This document shows positions 32,123 through 41,462 of a stretch of DNA of 53,554 nucleotides, in pieces. Where the stretch lies: positions 1-53,554 of the forward strand of contig CAKQPF010000020.1 of NCBI GenBank assembly GCA_934256705.1, read 5' to 3'. Under the pieces are notes generated by a model, which saw only the letters and a list, made by a program, of their open reading frames with translations, searched no databases and had not been told where the DNA came from. The stretch is from an uncultured Prevotella sp. GTDB taxonomy: Bacteria; Bacteroidota; Bacteroidia; Bacteroidales; Bacteroidaceae. The position numbers and the translations under genes are program-made. The stretch's first letter is position 1, and each line of letters opens with the position of its first letter.

Positions 32123-33361
32123 TTAGTCCACTTCCAGATTCGCATTGAATATCTCGTGCCAAGGCAGTCCCTGCTTGTTGAGCTGCTCCATGAATGGGTC
32201 TGGATCAAACTCTTCCACATTGTGAACACCAGGCTTAGACCATATTCCCTTGCAGAACATCATAGCTCCAATCATGGCAGGAACGCCGGTGGTGTAGCTT
32301 ACGCCCTGCATTCCAGTCTCGTTGTAAGCATCCTGGTGCTTGCAGTTGTTGTATATATAGTAAGTCTGTTCCTTACCATCCTTGAGTCCGCGGATGCGGC
32401 ATCCGATGCTGGTCTCGCCGTCGTAGTTCTCTCCAAGCTCCTGAGGATTAGGCAATACCGCCTTGAGGAACTGCAGAGGAACGATTTTTACCTTTGCATT
32501 GCCAGTGCCGTCAGCCAGTGGAGCCTCGTATTCCACCTCGTCGATGCGTGCCATTCCGATGTTCTGGATCACGTCAAGGTAAGTCAGATACTGCTGTCCG
32601 AAGGTCATCCAGAAGCGTGCACGCTTGATGGTAGGATAGTTGATCACGAGAGATTCGATTTCCTCATGGTGCAGGAGGTAAGACTCGCGAGGACCGATGT
32701 TAGGATAATTCAGCGGCATGTGGATCTCCATAGGCTCGGTCTCGATGTATTTTCCGTTCTCATAGTAGAGACCTTTCTGGGTAATCTCACGGATATTGAT
32801 TTCCGGATTGAAGTTTGTAGCGAAAGCCTTGTGATGGTTTCCTGCGTTACAATCCACGATGTCGAGGTATTGTATCTCGTCAAAGTGATGCTTTGCAGCG
32901 TAAGCAGTGAAGATGCTTGTCACGCCTGGGTCGAAACCGCAACCGAGTATAGCGCAGAGACCAGCCTGCTCGAAGCGCTCGCGGTAAGCCCATTGCCATG
33001 AATACTCGAAGTGTGCTTCGTCCTTAGGCTCATAGTTTGCAGTGTCGAGATAGTTGCATCCGCAGGCCAGGCAAGCGTCCATGATGGTGAGATCCTGGTA
33101 AGGGAGGGCAAGATTGATGACAAGTTCAGGCTTATAGTCGCTGAAGAGGGCTTTGAGTTGCTCTACATCGTCTGCATCCACCTGTGCTGTCTTAATCTCA
33201 TTCTTATATCCAGCCTTATGTATAGCATCGACAATAGCGTCGCATTTAGCCTTTCTGCGGCTTGCAATCATAAACTCTGTGAATACGTCAGCATTCTGCA
33301 CTATCTTGAATGCTGCAACTGTAGCGACGCCACCAGCGCCAATCATAAGTACTCTACTCAT
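32123..33361 (-). CDS. saccharopine dehydrogenase family protein, probable carboxynorspermidine synthase
   Basis: A 412-residue NAD(P)-dependent enzyme with an N-terminal Rossmann motif VLMIGAGGVATVAAFK and the family segments CNYLDTANYE, AILGCGFDPGVTSIFTAYA and TTGVPAMIGAMM. In Bacteroidota this group is generally named carboxynorspermidine dehydrogenase, which joins aspartate semialdehyde with a diamine in polyamine synthesis. The decarboxylase partner (NspC) is not in the window, so this assignment rests on family resemblance. It lies upstream of recA on the same strand. Confidence 0.82.
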   Translation of the reverse strand: MSRVLMIGAGGVATVAAFKIVQNADVFTEFMIASRRKAKCDAIVDAIHKAGYKNEIKTAQVDADDVEQLKALFSDYKPELVINLALPYQDLTIMDACLACGCNYLDTANYEPKDEAHFEYSWQWAYRERFEQAGLCAILGCGFDPGVTSIFTAYAAKHHFDEIQYLDIVDCNAGNHHKAFATNFNPEINIREITQKGLYYENGKYIETEPMEIHMPLNYPNIGPRESYLLHHEEIESLVINYPTIKRARFWMTFGQQYLTYLDVIQNIGMARIDEVEYEAPLADGTGNAKVKIVPLQFLKAVLPNPQELGENYDGETSIGCRIRGLKDGKEQTYYIYNNCKHQDAYNETGMQGVSYTTGVPAMIGAMMFCKGIWSKPGVHNVEEFDPDPFMEQLNKQGLPWHEIFNANLEVD

Positions 33362-33447
33362 TTTCTATATTCGTTAATTGTTATTTTCCAGTTATTGACC
33401 AGCCTGTAGAAAGACTGTAATGTGATAGTATGTGTTCACGCTGCGCA

Positions 33448-33513
33448 GTGTTGCGCTTGCGTGGTGTCTGTATTACGCTTGCGTGATGTCAGTGTCGCGC
33501 TTGCGTGGTGTTG
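33448..33513. repeat. three 22-bp tandem repeats, GCGCTTGCGTG type
   Basis: Units start at 33448, 33470 and 33492; the core is CGCTTGCGTGRTGTY. They differ in sequence from the AAAAGCATAG arrays but have the same exact 22-bp period. They sit between the dehydrogenase start and the stop of the minus-strand gene at 33517. Confidence 0.8.
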
Positions 33514-33516
33514 GCG

Positions 33517-34116
33517 TTAATACTCGCTTTTTATCTCGTCAGCTCTGATTCCCAAAGCGGACATCAGGGAGTAACCGAGGATTTCCTGTCTGAAATTGCC
33601 ACCTGCTATAGGCTGCATTGCAAAGACAGTGATTCTCTTTTCATCGTCAGCGTCGCGGAGAGCATGCTTAAGCTGGTCGATCATAGTGCCGTCATCACAG
33701 TCGGAAATAATCATTACTCTGCGTACATCCTTATGGTTTGCGGCTGTCTTTACTATGTCGATGATGAATTCGTCCTTGCTTATCACTTCCTCTACAGCGT
33801 AACTACTCATGACAAACTCACCGAGATTGTCCTTGAAAGCTTTGCCATTGAGATTGTTGGAGAAGTCGGAAGGCTGGAAATTCTTCATTTCTGTCTTGTC
33901 TTTGCTATGGATGAAGATCACCTGTGATTCGTTTTCCTCCTTTTCCTTGATGCCTCCGTCGAGGGCGATGCAGTCTATCCAGTGAGCGAGGTCAGCCTGT
34001 GGGATGTGTCTTCCTATCATTCTCTCGAAATTGACTATCAGGTCGAAGGCTACTTTATCCACGTAGTCAGCATCCACGATGATGATATTCTCGCTCCAAT
34101 GTTCTAAGTTCTTCAT
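33517..34116 (-). CDS. DUF6621-like protein of unknown function
   Basis: A 199-residue cytoplasmic protein without signal or membrane segments. Strand-like stretches (NIIIVDADYVD, QVIFIHS, RRVMIISDCDDGTM, RITVFAMQP) separated by helices suggest a Rossmann-like or vWA-like alpha/beta fold with acidic residues in VDADYVD and ISDCDDGT. I recall the family as DUF6621, restricted to Bacteroidota, but am not certain. No function is proposed. Confidence 0.7.
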   Translation of the reverse strand: MKNLEHWSENIIIVDADYVDKVAFDLIVNFERMIGRHIPQADLAHWIDCIALDGGIKEKEENESQVIFIHSKDKTEMKNFQPSDFSNNLNGKAFKDNLGEFVMSSYAVEEVISKDEFIIDIVKTAANHKDVRRVMIISDCDDGTMIDQLKHALRDADDEKRITVFAMQPIAGGNFRQEILGYSLMSALGIRADEIKSEY

Positions 34117-34209
34117 TGTTTGGGTGTATAATTATCGGGTACAAAGTTAATAAAAGAAAATGATTCCACCAAATAAATAGTAATGTAATTCAAACCTTTT
34201 ATATGCAGA

Positions 34210-34244
34210 AAGCCACGCTCCCTTTTCTGTAAGGAGCGTGGCTT
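34210..34244. terminator. terminator after the rha operon
   Basis: A perfect 12-bp stem AAGCCACGCTCC with its complement at 34233-34244 and an 11-base loop. It lies between the rhaD stop and the following minus-strand gene. T-rich bases follow on the minus strand (TTTCTGC). Confidence 0.75.
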
Positions 34245-34268
34245 GCATTATTTATAAGTCCCTTTCCA

Positions 34269-34334
34269 GGAATACCATGTAGTTATTACGTCACAAAAGC
34301 ATAGTTATTGCATTGCAAAAGTTCGTGCCAAGTT
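34269..34334. repeat. 22-bp-phased AAAAGCATAG units (degenerate)
   Basis: One good unit, 34291-34312 (ACAAAAGCATAGTTATTGCA), is flanked by two that fit only in part (34269-34290 and 34313-34334). Same family as 2481-2568. Confidence 0.6.
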
Positions 34335-34352
34335 AATTTTTTTACCGTCACT
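34327..34352. repeat. solo copy of the 6550-6746 element end
   Basis: CCAAGTTA, a T tract and TACCGTCACT match the right arm of the palindromic element at 6712-6746 with one extra base. It ends on the first base of the complement of the rhaD stop codon, so the stop region of rhaD has been shaped by the repeat. Confidence 0.7.
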
Positions 34353-35173
34353 TAGCAAGGACGTGTCTTTGGAAGGTTGAATACATCCTGCACTTCCTTC
34401 ATAGCTTCGGCAGTCATTCCGTCCGGTTCGCTGCCCATATTGCGTGCACACATATAGATATTTGCGGCTTTGCAGAGCACATCAGTCTGGTCAAAGGCAT
34501 CCATGATGTCCTGACCTACAGCCACTGTGCCGTGCTTTTCCCAAAGTACCACGTCGTGCTTCTTTATCTTTTCGAGAGTAGCTTCAGCCAATTCTACGGA
34601 AGAAGGCAAACCGTAAGGCACGATACCTATGCCGAGAGGAGCGAAAGCCAATGTCTCAGGAATCATAGACCACAGTACGCGTGTCATCTCATCGCCTTTG
34701 AGGAAGCGCTGGATGTGTGACATAGCCACCAGTTCGATAGGGTGGGTATGGAGAGTAGCCTTATAGCATGAGCCAGTCTCAAGGAGATAGTTCTGCAATG
34801 CGAGGTGAGTAGGGAGCTCTGAGGTAGGCATTACAGGTTCGTCAGCAATGATTTCGTAGCTTGCGCAGTCGTCGCAAATGCGCACGATAGAGCCATTTTG
34901 CATAGGCCAGCGAGCGAGATCGCGCATTCGCTTGCCAGTTCCTTTGCAGTAGAAATACTTACCCTTGAGCTGTGGAAGCTCCATACCGATTTGCTTTACC
35001 GGTGCAATGGCAGGCATAGCCTTGCATTCCTCGTCCATAAACTCGGTGACATTGACGGTGATATTACCGCCATTACGCTCAGCCCATCCCTTTTGCCAGA
35101 GGTAACCAGTCACCTCTGCAATCTGATTGACTACGGCTTCAAGGCCTGGGCGTCCTTCTAATATACTTTTCAT
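34352..35173 (-). CDS. rhaD: rhamnulose-1-phosphate aldolase
   Basis: A 273-residue class II aldolase that splits L-rhamnulose 1-phosphate into dihydroxyacetone phosphate and L-lactaldehyde. The zinc-binding histidines appear in ATLHTHPIEL and the later EKHGTVAVG, and the catalytic glutamate region is in AERNGGNITVNV. The ATG at 35173 was chosen; an upstream TTG would add five residues. Last gene of the rhamnose run, after the permease and a structured spacer; a terminator follows. Confidence 0.95.
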   Translation of the reverse strand: MKSILEGRPGLEAVVNQIAEVTGYLWQKGWAERNGGNITVNVTEFMDEECKAMPAIAPVKQIGMELPQLKGKYFYCKGTGKRMRDLARWPMQNGSIVRICDDCASYEIIADEPVMPTSELPTHLALQNYLLETGSCYKATLHTHPIELVAMSHIQRFLKGDEMTRVLWSMIPETLAFAPLGIGIVPYGLPSSVELAEATLEKIKKHDVVLWEKHGTVAVGQDIMDAFDQTDVLCKAANIYMCARNMGSEPDGMTAEAMKEVQDVFNLPKTRPC

Positions 35174-35183
35174 AATTAAAGTC

Positions 35184-35252
35184 CTCAATCCCCCAACTAT
35201 GGGAATAAGCCTTTATAGTCCCGCAGGATGCGGGATCAAGCGTCGGGGGAGT
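35184..35252. repeat. hairpin cluster between permease and rhaD
   Basis: CCCGCA-GGA-TGCGGG (near 35220) forms a small hairpin inside an outer pairing of TCCCCC (near 35190) with GGGGGA (near 35245). It may stabilise or process the rha message; a similar CCCGGGAC/GTCTCGGGAC sequence lies at about 42510-42530. Confidence 0.5.
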
Positions 35253-35348
35253 TAGTTTTTATTGTTAAAGTTTTTTCTTTTTCCTTTTGTGAAATACCAG
35301 TAAAAGCATCGCTTTCTGATGGCATTTACCATGATTGCGGATGGAGAA

Positions 35349-36695
35349 TCAATAGTTGTCTCCGTAGCGTTCCTTCGTGATTTGCTCCAGACTCTTTCCA
35401 CGTGTGTCAGGCATACCGATGAGACCCACGATGAGAGAGATGGCAAGGAGGGCTATCATGCAGTAAGCTGCGATGGTAAAGCCTTCGCCATTTTCTCCAT
35501 AGATGTATGTGAATACCAGTCCCCAGATGGCAGAAAGACCACGTACGATGAAGAACATGAGACCCTGAGCGCCAGCGCGGAACTTGGCTGGGAATAGTTC
35601 AGAACCCCAAAGGGCATAGAATATCTGCACAGAAAGACCGCTGTTGAGACCCCAAAGAATTACGAAAGCCCACAGTGTAGCCATGCTATTCACACCCACA
35701 GTAACGACGAGAAGCCATGTGGAAAGTGCGAAAACGAGTCCGAGTACATACACCAATCTATGGCTTGTACGGTCGAATATGCGTGAGAGTCCGAGCGTTA
35801 CTACCACCACGATAAACCACTGTATGCAGTTCATCCAGTTGGAATACTCATTGCTTACGCCACCTGCTGTCTCGCAAATGCGTGGAGAGAAGAATCCCAT
35901 CACGCTGGCTACGAGGTTCCAAGTGAGGTAAATGGCAGCAAGGAAAGCTACGGTTCTTACTGCTACCTTATTGGTAAACAGTACTTTGAATGCCTGAAGC
36001 AGTCCGGTGTCCTCACCTTTTGCCTTTGATTCAGCCTTTGATGCTTCAAACTCAGCACTCTCTTCCAGTTGGCGTTGCAGATTCCATGCTATGAAGGCAA
36101 TGATGAAGAGGGTGAAGAATACCACTCTCGAACTGAACACATTGACCTCGGAGACGTTGCTCATGTCTGCTCCACAGAAAGCGGCAGCGCTCTGTACCCA
36201 TCCGAAAAGCATGCCTCCAGGAGCGAAGAACATACCCATCAGGAGGATAATCATAGGACCTACAGCCCATGACATCTGTGAGATGCAGATGTTTCGACCG
36301 CGGTTATTGACTTCAGAACTCTCAGAGATGTAAGTCCAAGAGGCAGGAACACCAATACCTACAGATATGCCAGTGATGAGGAAACCAGCGAGAAGCATAG
36401 GGAAATTCATGGCAAGCATCACGATTACTACGCCAAGCATATAGACGAGAAGATTGTATGTGAAGATAAACTTACGTCCGAACTTGTCAGCGAGGAAGCC
36501 GCCGATGATAGCTCCTATGGCAGCGCCGAGAGCGTTGGCGCTGAGTGCATTGATCCATCCGAGGTGCATCTCTGTGAGTCCGAGATACTCCTTCCAGAGA
36601 GTGATGCCACTACCACCTGCTACGATGGCTCCGGCATCAAGATAATTATTGAGAGATACCGCAATGGTACTTTTCAATGAACTTGTCTTACTCAT
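35349..36695 (-). CDS. MFS sugar permease, probably for L-rhamnose
   Basis: A 448-residue major facilitator protein of the sugar-porter type with twelve hydrophobic segments. Signatures are GGFLADKFGRKFIF (loop 2-3), ASWTYISESSEVNNRGR (helix 5) and LFPAKFRAGAQGL. Its place between rhaA and rhaD supports rhamnose uptake, like RhaP of Bacteroides. The ATG at 36695 was preferred over a longer frame that would put an odd hydrophobic leader in front. Substrate assignment rests on context. Confidence 0.85.
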   Translation of the reverse strand: MSKTSSLKSTIAVSLNNYLDAGAIVAGGSGITLWKEYLGLTEMHLGWINALSANALGAAIGAIIGGFLADKFGRKFIFTYNLLVYMLGVVIVMLAMNFPMLLAGFLITGISVGIGVPASWTYISESSEVNNRGRNICISQMSWAVGPMIILLMGMFFAPGGMLFGWVQSAAAFCGADMSNVSEVNVFSSRVVFFTLFIIAFIAWNLQRQLEESAEFEASKAESKAKGEDTGLLQAFKVLFTNKVAVRTVAFLAAIYLTWNLVASVMGFFSPRICETAGGVSNEYSNWMNCIQWFIVVVVTLGLSRIFDRTSHRLVYVLGLVFALSTWLLVVTVGVNSMATLWAFVILWGLNSGLSVQIFYALWGSELFPAKFRAGAQGLMFFIVRGLSAIWGLVFTYIYGENGEGFTIAAYCMIALLAISLIVGLIGMPDTRGKSLEQITKERYGDNY

Positions 36696-36716
36696 CTTAT
36701 TATATAATATGTAAAG

Positions 36717-36823
36717 AATGAAAAGTGAATAGAGAAAGCATGGTAATGCTTCCCGATAAGACAAGGACCATGCGGACAAAATGTCTGAAAGCATAATCCG
36801 CTGTCCATCATTCACTTTTCATT
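36717..36823. repeat. inverted repeat between rhaA and the permease gene
   Basis: Perfect 14-bp arms AATGAAAAGTGAAT (36717-36730) and its complement (36810-36823), with smaller nested pairings such as GGACA/TGTCC near 36774 and 36801. The spacer could fold as one branched RNA in the rha transcript. Confidence 0.65.
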
Positions 36824-36834
36824 ATTTGAGTATA

Positions 36835-38088
36835 TTACCTCTTGCTTGTCACGTCAACGACATACTGGTCGATGTCATTGATGAAGTCCTGACCTACAGG
36901 TACGTTGTTGCGTACGCAGAATTCGTCATAGACAGCCTGCCAAGGCATAGCCTTCTGCTCCTCGATGAGGGCGAGAACCTTGTAGCCTTCGCCAGCGAGT
37001 TCGAGACGAGAGATTGCCTCACTTGGCTCAAGAAGAGCGCGGAGCATGCACTTCTGTGCGGCGCGTGAACCGATAACGTAAGCACCGATACGGTTGATGG
37101 AACCATCAAAGAAGTCAAGACCATAGTGTACACGGTCGAGAGCGCCGGCACGGACGATTTCAAAGAAGAGCTCCTGTGTAGGGTCATCCATGATGGTAAC
37201 GTGGTCGGAGTCCCAACGTACTGGGCGTGAAACGTGGAGCATGAGTTCCTTGAGGAAAGGAAGGAGTGCTGAAACCTTGTCTGCTGGAGACTCTGTAGGG
37301 TGATAGTGACCTGTGTCGATGGTCAGAAGTTTGTCGTTTTGAGCTGCATAAGCGGTGTAGAAGTCGTGTGAACCCACAGTGAATGACTCCAGACCGATAC
37401 CGAATACCTTGCCTTCGATGCAGTCCTTCATCATAGGCTGCTTCTTCTCGAAGATTTCATCGAGTGACTTCTTGAGTGTGTTGCGGTAGAGAGCGTGGTT
37501 TACGCTGACGTCCTTGCATCCGTCATGCACCCAGAGGTTCATGATACAAGGGTCGTTCTGCGCCTCGCCCATCGCGTTTGCGATGTCACGGCAGCGCTTG
37601 GTGTGCTCCACCCAGAACTGACGTATGCCCTCGTCAGGATTGGCAAGAGAGAGTGATCCTGACTTAGGATGAGAGAAAGAAGATGAATTGAAGTCGAGGA
37701 GAGTGTTGTTCTCCTTAGCCCAGTCAATCCAAGACTGGAAATATTCTACGGTAACCTCGTCGCGGTCAACTACCTTTCCCTTGAAGTCACCGTAGATTTC
37801 GTGAAGGTTGAGGCGGTGGTTACCAGGGATAAGAGACTTAGCCTTGAGGATGTCCTGACGGAGTTCGTCGATATTGCGTGCTGCACCAGGGAAGTTGCCG
37901 GTTGACTGTATGCCGCCAGACATTGCGCCAGCCTGCACCTCGAAGCCCTTTACGTCGTCTGCCTGCCAGCAATGGAGGGAGAGGTGGAAGTCCTGAAGCT
38001 GCTTGAGTACCTTCTCTGTGTCAACACCGATTTCTGCGTAGCGCTCTTTCGCTACTTCGTAAGCTTTTGAAATAAGTTCTGCTTTCAT
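36835..38088 (-). CDS. rhaA: L-rhamnose isomerase
   Basis: A 417-residue metal-dependent TIM-barrel isomerase converting L-rhamnose to L-rhamnulose. LHCWQADDVKGFE near the N terminus, LDFNSSSFSHPKSG, NLWVHDGCKD and TIDTGHYHPTES carry the metal and substrate residues of the RhaA family. Length fits the family. It follows rhaB after 132 bp. Confidence 0.96.
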   Translation of the reverse strand: MKAELISKAYEVAKERYAEIGVDTEKVLKQLQDFHLSLHCWQADDVKGFEVQAGAMSGGIQSTGNFPGAARNIDELRQDILKAKSLIPGNHRLNLHEIYGDFKGKVVDRDEVTVEYFQSWIDWAKENNTLLDFNSSSFSHPKSGSLSLANPDEGIRQFWVEHTKRCRDIANAMGEAQNDPCIMNLWVHDGCKDVSVNHALYRNTLKKSLDEIFEKKQPMMKDCIEGKVFGIGLESFTVGSHDFYTAYAAQNDKLLTIDTGHYHPTESPADKVSALLPFLKELMLHVSRPVRWDSDHVTIMDDPTQELFFEIVRAGALDRVHYGLDFFDGSINRIGAYVIGSRAAQKCMLRALLEPSEAISRLELAGEGYKVLALIEEQKAMPWQAVYDEFCVRNNVPVGQDFINDIDQYVVDVTSKR

Positions 38089-38220
38089 ATTAGTTTAGTT
38101 GTATAGTTAATTTGTTTTATTGTTGTATCTTTGGTTATGTGTCTGTCCGAAAACGAAATTACTTCTGACGTATTATATAAGAAAGGTATAGAGATAACGC
38201 TCCGAACAGATTATTATTGC

Positions 38221-39696
38221 TTAGCCTCTTGCCTTTAATATCGCGAGATACTTCACGTAAGCGGCATCCCATATCTCCTTGTCGGCAGGAGAGAAGCGCT
38301 TGAGGTTGAGGCTGTTTGCTATCACTTTGCGCATATCCCAGAGGTCTTTCACCTCTCCGGCAGCCTTTGCCTGCACCATGATATTGCCGAGGGCAGTGCC
38401 TTCCTGCGGACCTGCGAGCACTTCCACGCCGCATGAATTGGCAGTAAACTGATTGAGATTGTCATTCAGCGAACCGCCTCCGATGATGTGGAGCACCTCG
38501 ATAGGGAAGGAAGCCATCTCTGTAAGGTAGGAGAACACCTGGCGATAGCGGAGCGCAAGGGAGTCGAATATGCAACGGCATATCTCTGCATAGCCCTGTG
38601 GGACGTGCTGATTGGTCTCCTTACAGTATGTCTGAATAGCGTCAATCATAGAAGACGGATTTGCGAAGCAAGCGTCATCAGGATTGATAATGCTCTGGAA
38701 TGCAGGCTGCTTCATAGCCTCTGCGATAAGTTCTGGATGGGATTTCGGAGCATCAGTCCATTCCTTGCGGCAGCGTTCGTAGAGCCACATTCCGCAGATA
38801 TTCTTGAGGAAGCGGGTCGTGCCCTCTATTCCGCCTTCGTTTGTGAAGTTTCTTTCGTAAGAGATATGATTGATGATAGCCTCCTTTGTCTCTATTCCCA
38901 TGAGTGACCATGTGCCAGAAGAGAGGTAAGCGAACTTCTCATTCTTTGCAGGAACGGCAGCAACGGCAGAGCCAGTGTCGTGTCCAGCCACTGCAATGAC
39001 AGGGATAGCGCCGTAGCCAGTCTGCTTCTGCACGTCGGCAGTGAGGGCACCTACGAGGTCGCCAGGATTGACCATTCTGCCGAATTTGCTCTGAGTGAGA
39101 CCGACGGAAGCCAGCAGACGAGGGTCGAGCTGTCTGGTGCGAGGGTCAAGGAGCTGTGCTGTAGAGGCGATGGTGTATTCGCATACCATATTGCCAGTGA
39201 GCATATAGCTGAGTGCATCAGGGATAAAAAGTATCTTCTGAGCATTCTTTAGAGCAGAATTGCCAGCCCTCTTCATGGCGTAAAGCTGGAAGATGGAGTT
39301 GAAATTCATAAACTGGATGCCGGTGACGTCATATACTTTCTCTTTTGACATGACGTTTTCGAGGTAGTCGTCCATAGCGTCGAAGGTGTGAGGGTCACGG
39401 TAAGCGATAGGCTGGCTTACGCTTCCATCCTCAGCCACGCAGACAAAGTCCACGCCCCATGTGTCGATACCGATGCTCGTGATGCAGAGGTCTCTCTGCT
39501 TAGCCGCTTTCAGTCCTTTGATGATTTCAAAGTAAAGCGCATAGATGTCCCAATAGAAATGACCGTTCGCTTCGATAAGATTGTTGTCAAAGCGAGTTAA
39601 TTCTTCCAATACGACCTTGCCTTCATCGAGAGTACCCACGATGGTACGTCCGCTTGTGGCTCCAAGGTCAACGGCAAAGAAATATTTCTTATCCAT
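38221..39696 (-). CDS. rhaB: rhamnulokinase
   Basis: A 491-residue FGGY-type kinase that phosphorylates L-rhamnulose. The N-terminal phosphate loop is FAVDLGATSGRTIVG, followed by GIDTWGVDFV, PIAYRDPHT, and the C-terminal IIGGGSLNDNLNQF. First gene of the rha operon (rhaB-rhaA-permease-rhaD). A -7 box is seen at 39742-39749. No AraC-type activator or lactaldehyde oxidoreductase gene is next to it. Confidence 0.96.
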   Translation of the reverse strand: MDKKYFFAVDLGATSGRTIVGTLDEGKVVLEELTRFDNNLIEANGHFYWDIYALYFEIIKGLKAAKQRDLCITSIGIDTWGVDFVCVAEDGSVSQPIAYRDPHTFDAMDDYLENVMSKEKVYDVTGIQFMNFNSIFQLYAMKRAGNSALKNAQKILFIPDALSYMLTGNMVCEYTIASTAQLLDPRTRQLDPRLLASVGLTQSKFGRMVNPGDLVGALTADVQKQTGYGAIPVIAVAGHDTGSAVAAVPAKNEKFAYLSSGTWSLMGIETKEAIINHISYERNFTNEGGIEGTTRFLKNICGMWLYERCRKEWTDAPKSHPELIAEAMKQPAFQSIINPDDACFANPSSMIDAIQTYCKETNQHVPQGYAEICRCIFDSLALRYRQVFSYLTEMASFPIEVLHIIGGGSLNDNLNQFTANSCGVEVLAGPQEGTALGNIMVQAKAAGEVKDLWDMRKVIANSLNLKRFSPADKEIWDAAYVKYLAILKARG

Positions 39697-39741
39697 TAAT
39701 GTAAGGTTGCAGTTTTATGTAGTTAGTATTAAAATTTCCGG

Positions 39742-39749
39742 CAAAGATA
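39742..39749 (-). promoter_or_regulatory. -7 box upstream of rhaB
   Basis: TATCTTTG on the minus strand fits the -7 consensus 46 bases before the start codon. The -33 region shows no good TTTG at 20 bp, in line with a promoter that needs an activator, which is only an inference. Confidence 0.45.
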
Positions 39750-39874
39750 CAAAATTATCTGCAAAGAAAGTGTAATCTTTCACATTTTTTTTGATAAATG
39801 AAGAATAATGTAATAATATTGCGGGTTTCGTCAAATTATCGTCAGAAAAACTTTCGTATTTCTTCTTTTCTTCT

Positions 39875-39882
39875 TAACTTTG
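39875..39882 (+). promoter_or_regulatory. -7 box upstream of nhaD
   Basis: TAACTTTG, 42 bases before the nhaD start. TTTC at 39852-39855 is an imperfect -33 box, 19 bp away. Confidence 0.5.
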
Positions 39883-39923
39883 CACTAAATTAACCGTAAA
39901 CTTTAAATTCATACTATTAAAAA

Positions 39924-41273
39924 ATGACATCACTTTCTATTGCTATTGTCATTGTTTTCGTGCTGGGCTATTTCTGCATAGCCATCGAGAGCGTGACAAA
40001 GGTAAACAAGGCTGCGATTGCCTTGCTTATGTTCGTGTTCTGCTGGACCATCTTCATGATTGATCCGGGTCAGTACATCTCCGCTGCAACCGGAGATTCC
40101 ATCGCCAACGCCGTGTCTGGTGTGATAGAGCATCACCTCGGCAGTACTGCCACTACGCTGTTCTTCCTCATGGGAGCCATGACCATCGTGGAACTGGTCG
40201 ATCAGAACGGCGGTTTCAACTTCGTCCGCGAGATGCTCAAGACTCGTCACAAGCGTCGTCTGCTCTGGCGTATCGCTTTTCTGACATTCATCCTGAGTGC
40301 TATCCTCGACAATCTTACCACAAGTATCGTGATGATAATGCTCATCCGCAAGCTCGTATATGAGCGTCAGGATCGTCTCGTGTATGCCGCTCTCGTGGTC
40401 ATTGCAGCCAATTCGGGCGGTGCTTTCTCCCCAATCGGAGACGTTACCACCATCATGATATGGAACAAGGGACTCATCTCAGCATTCGGCGTAATCAAGG
40501 AATTGCTCATCCCATCACTCGTTTCAATGATTATCCCGGCATTCTTGCTTTCTCGTATGCTCCACGGCACAGTGGATGTCACTGAGGCTAAGAAGGATAT
40601 GAGCTTCAAGATGGATAACGAACTGACAGACTTCCAGCGCAAGGTGGTGTTCTATCTCGGTGTGGGTGGTCTGATTTTCGTGCCTATCTTCAAGTCTATT
40701 ACTCACCTTCCTCCATTTGTAGGTATCATGCTCGTGCTTGGTATTCTTTGGACTGTTACTGAAATATTCTATAGCAAGCTCTCTGATGGCGTGGATAAGA
40801 TTGGTATGCAGAAGCGTGTTACAGCAATGCTTGCTCGCATCGACATGAGCACCATCCTCTTCTTCCTCGGCATCTTGATGGCTGTAGCTTGTCTTGAGAC
40901 AATCGGTGCCCTCACTCTCCTGGGTGAAAACCTCAATACTTGGTTTGATGGCAACCATTACCTCGTTACTGGTATCATCGGTGTGCTCTCAAGTATCGTC
41001 GATAACGTGCCTCTCGTAGCTGGATGTATGGGTATGTACCCACTCGCTGAGATGGGCGACTTCGGTCAGGATGGCATTTTCTGGCAGTTGCTTGCTTACT
41101 GTGCAGGCGTTGGCGGTTCTATGCTTATCATCGGTAGTGCTGCTGGTGTAGTAGTTATGGGACTTGAGAAGGTTAGCTTCGGCTGGTACATGAAGAAGGT
41201 CACTTGGATTGCTTTCGTAGGCTATCTCTGTGGTATCTTATGCTACTGGTTGGAGAGAACATTCATCTTCTAA
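39924..41273 (+). CDS. nhaD: Na+/H+ antiporter, NhaD type
   Basis: A 449-residue inner-membrane protein of the ion transporter superfamily with about 11-13 helices. Conserved parts are the FLMGAMTIVELVDQNGGFNF region, ILDNLTTSIVMIMLIRKLV, NSGGAFSPIGDVTTIMIW and SIVDNVPLVAGCMGMYPL, each with the acidic and Asn residues expected for the ion site (D-N-L-T and D-N-V-P). It exports sodium or lithium in exchange for protons. Own transcript, divergent from rhaB. Confidence 0.9.
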   Translation: MTSLSIAIVIVFVLGYFCIAIESVTKVNKAAIALLMFVFCWTIFMIDPGQYISAATGDSIANAVSGVIEHHLGSTATTLFFLMGAMTIVELVDQNGGFNFVREMLKTRHKRRLLWRIAFLTFILSAILDNLTTSIVMIMLIRKLVYERQDRLVYAALVVIAANSGGAFSPIGDVTTIMIWNKGLISAFGVIKELLIPSLVSMIIPAFLLSRMLHGTVDVTEAKKDMSFKMDNELTDFQRKVVFYLGVGGLIFVPIFKSITHLPPFVGIMLVLGILWTVTEIFYSKLSDGVDKIGMQKRVTAMLARIDMSTILFFLGILMAVACLETIGALTLLGENLNTWFDGNHYLVTGIIGVLSSIVDNVPLVAGCMGMYPLAEMGDFGQDGIFWQLLAYCAGVGGSMLIIGSAAGVVVMGLEKVSFGWYMKKVTWIAFVGYLCGILCYWLERTFIF

Positions 41274-41276
41274 ATA

Positions 41277-41382
41277 GGTTGTAGGTTGTAGGTTGTTGGT
41301 TTTTGGTTAGTTACCATACACCAACACCCCCCAACCGAACACCGAACACCAATAACCAATAACCGACAACCGACAACCAACA
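41277..41382. repeat. inverted heptamer arrays between nhaD and the PAP2 gene
   Basis: Heptamers GGTTGTA/GGTTGTT run from 41277 to 41297, and seven complementary-type heptamers (ACCGAAC, ACCAATA, ACCGACA, ACCAACA) from 41334 to 41382. The two arms can pair as a long imperfect hairpin just after the nhaD stop, and could act as its terminator. Confidence 0.8.
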
Positions 41383-41396
41383 CCCACCATCATCCC

Positions 41397-41421
41397 CTGT
41401 GCCAACGGCTTTTACCGTTGG
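41397..41421. repeat. dispersed hairpin repeat, reverse orientation
   Basis: CCAACGG-CTTTTA-CCGTTGG at 41402-41421, preceded by CTGTG, is the reverse complement of the 8946-8970 repeat. It lies 42 bases upstream of the PAP2 start codon. Confidence 0.8.
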
Positions 41422-41462
41422 ATACCCTCTCCCATCCACCATCTCTTAATCATATCCAAAGA

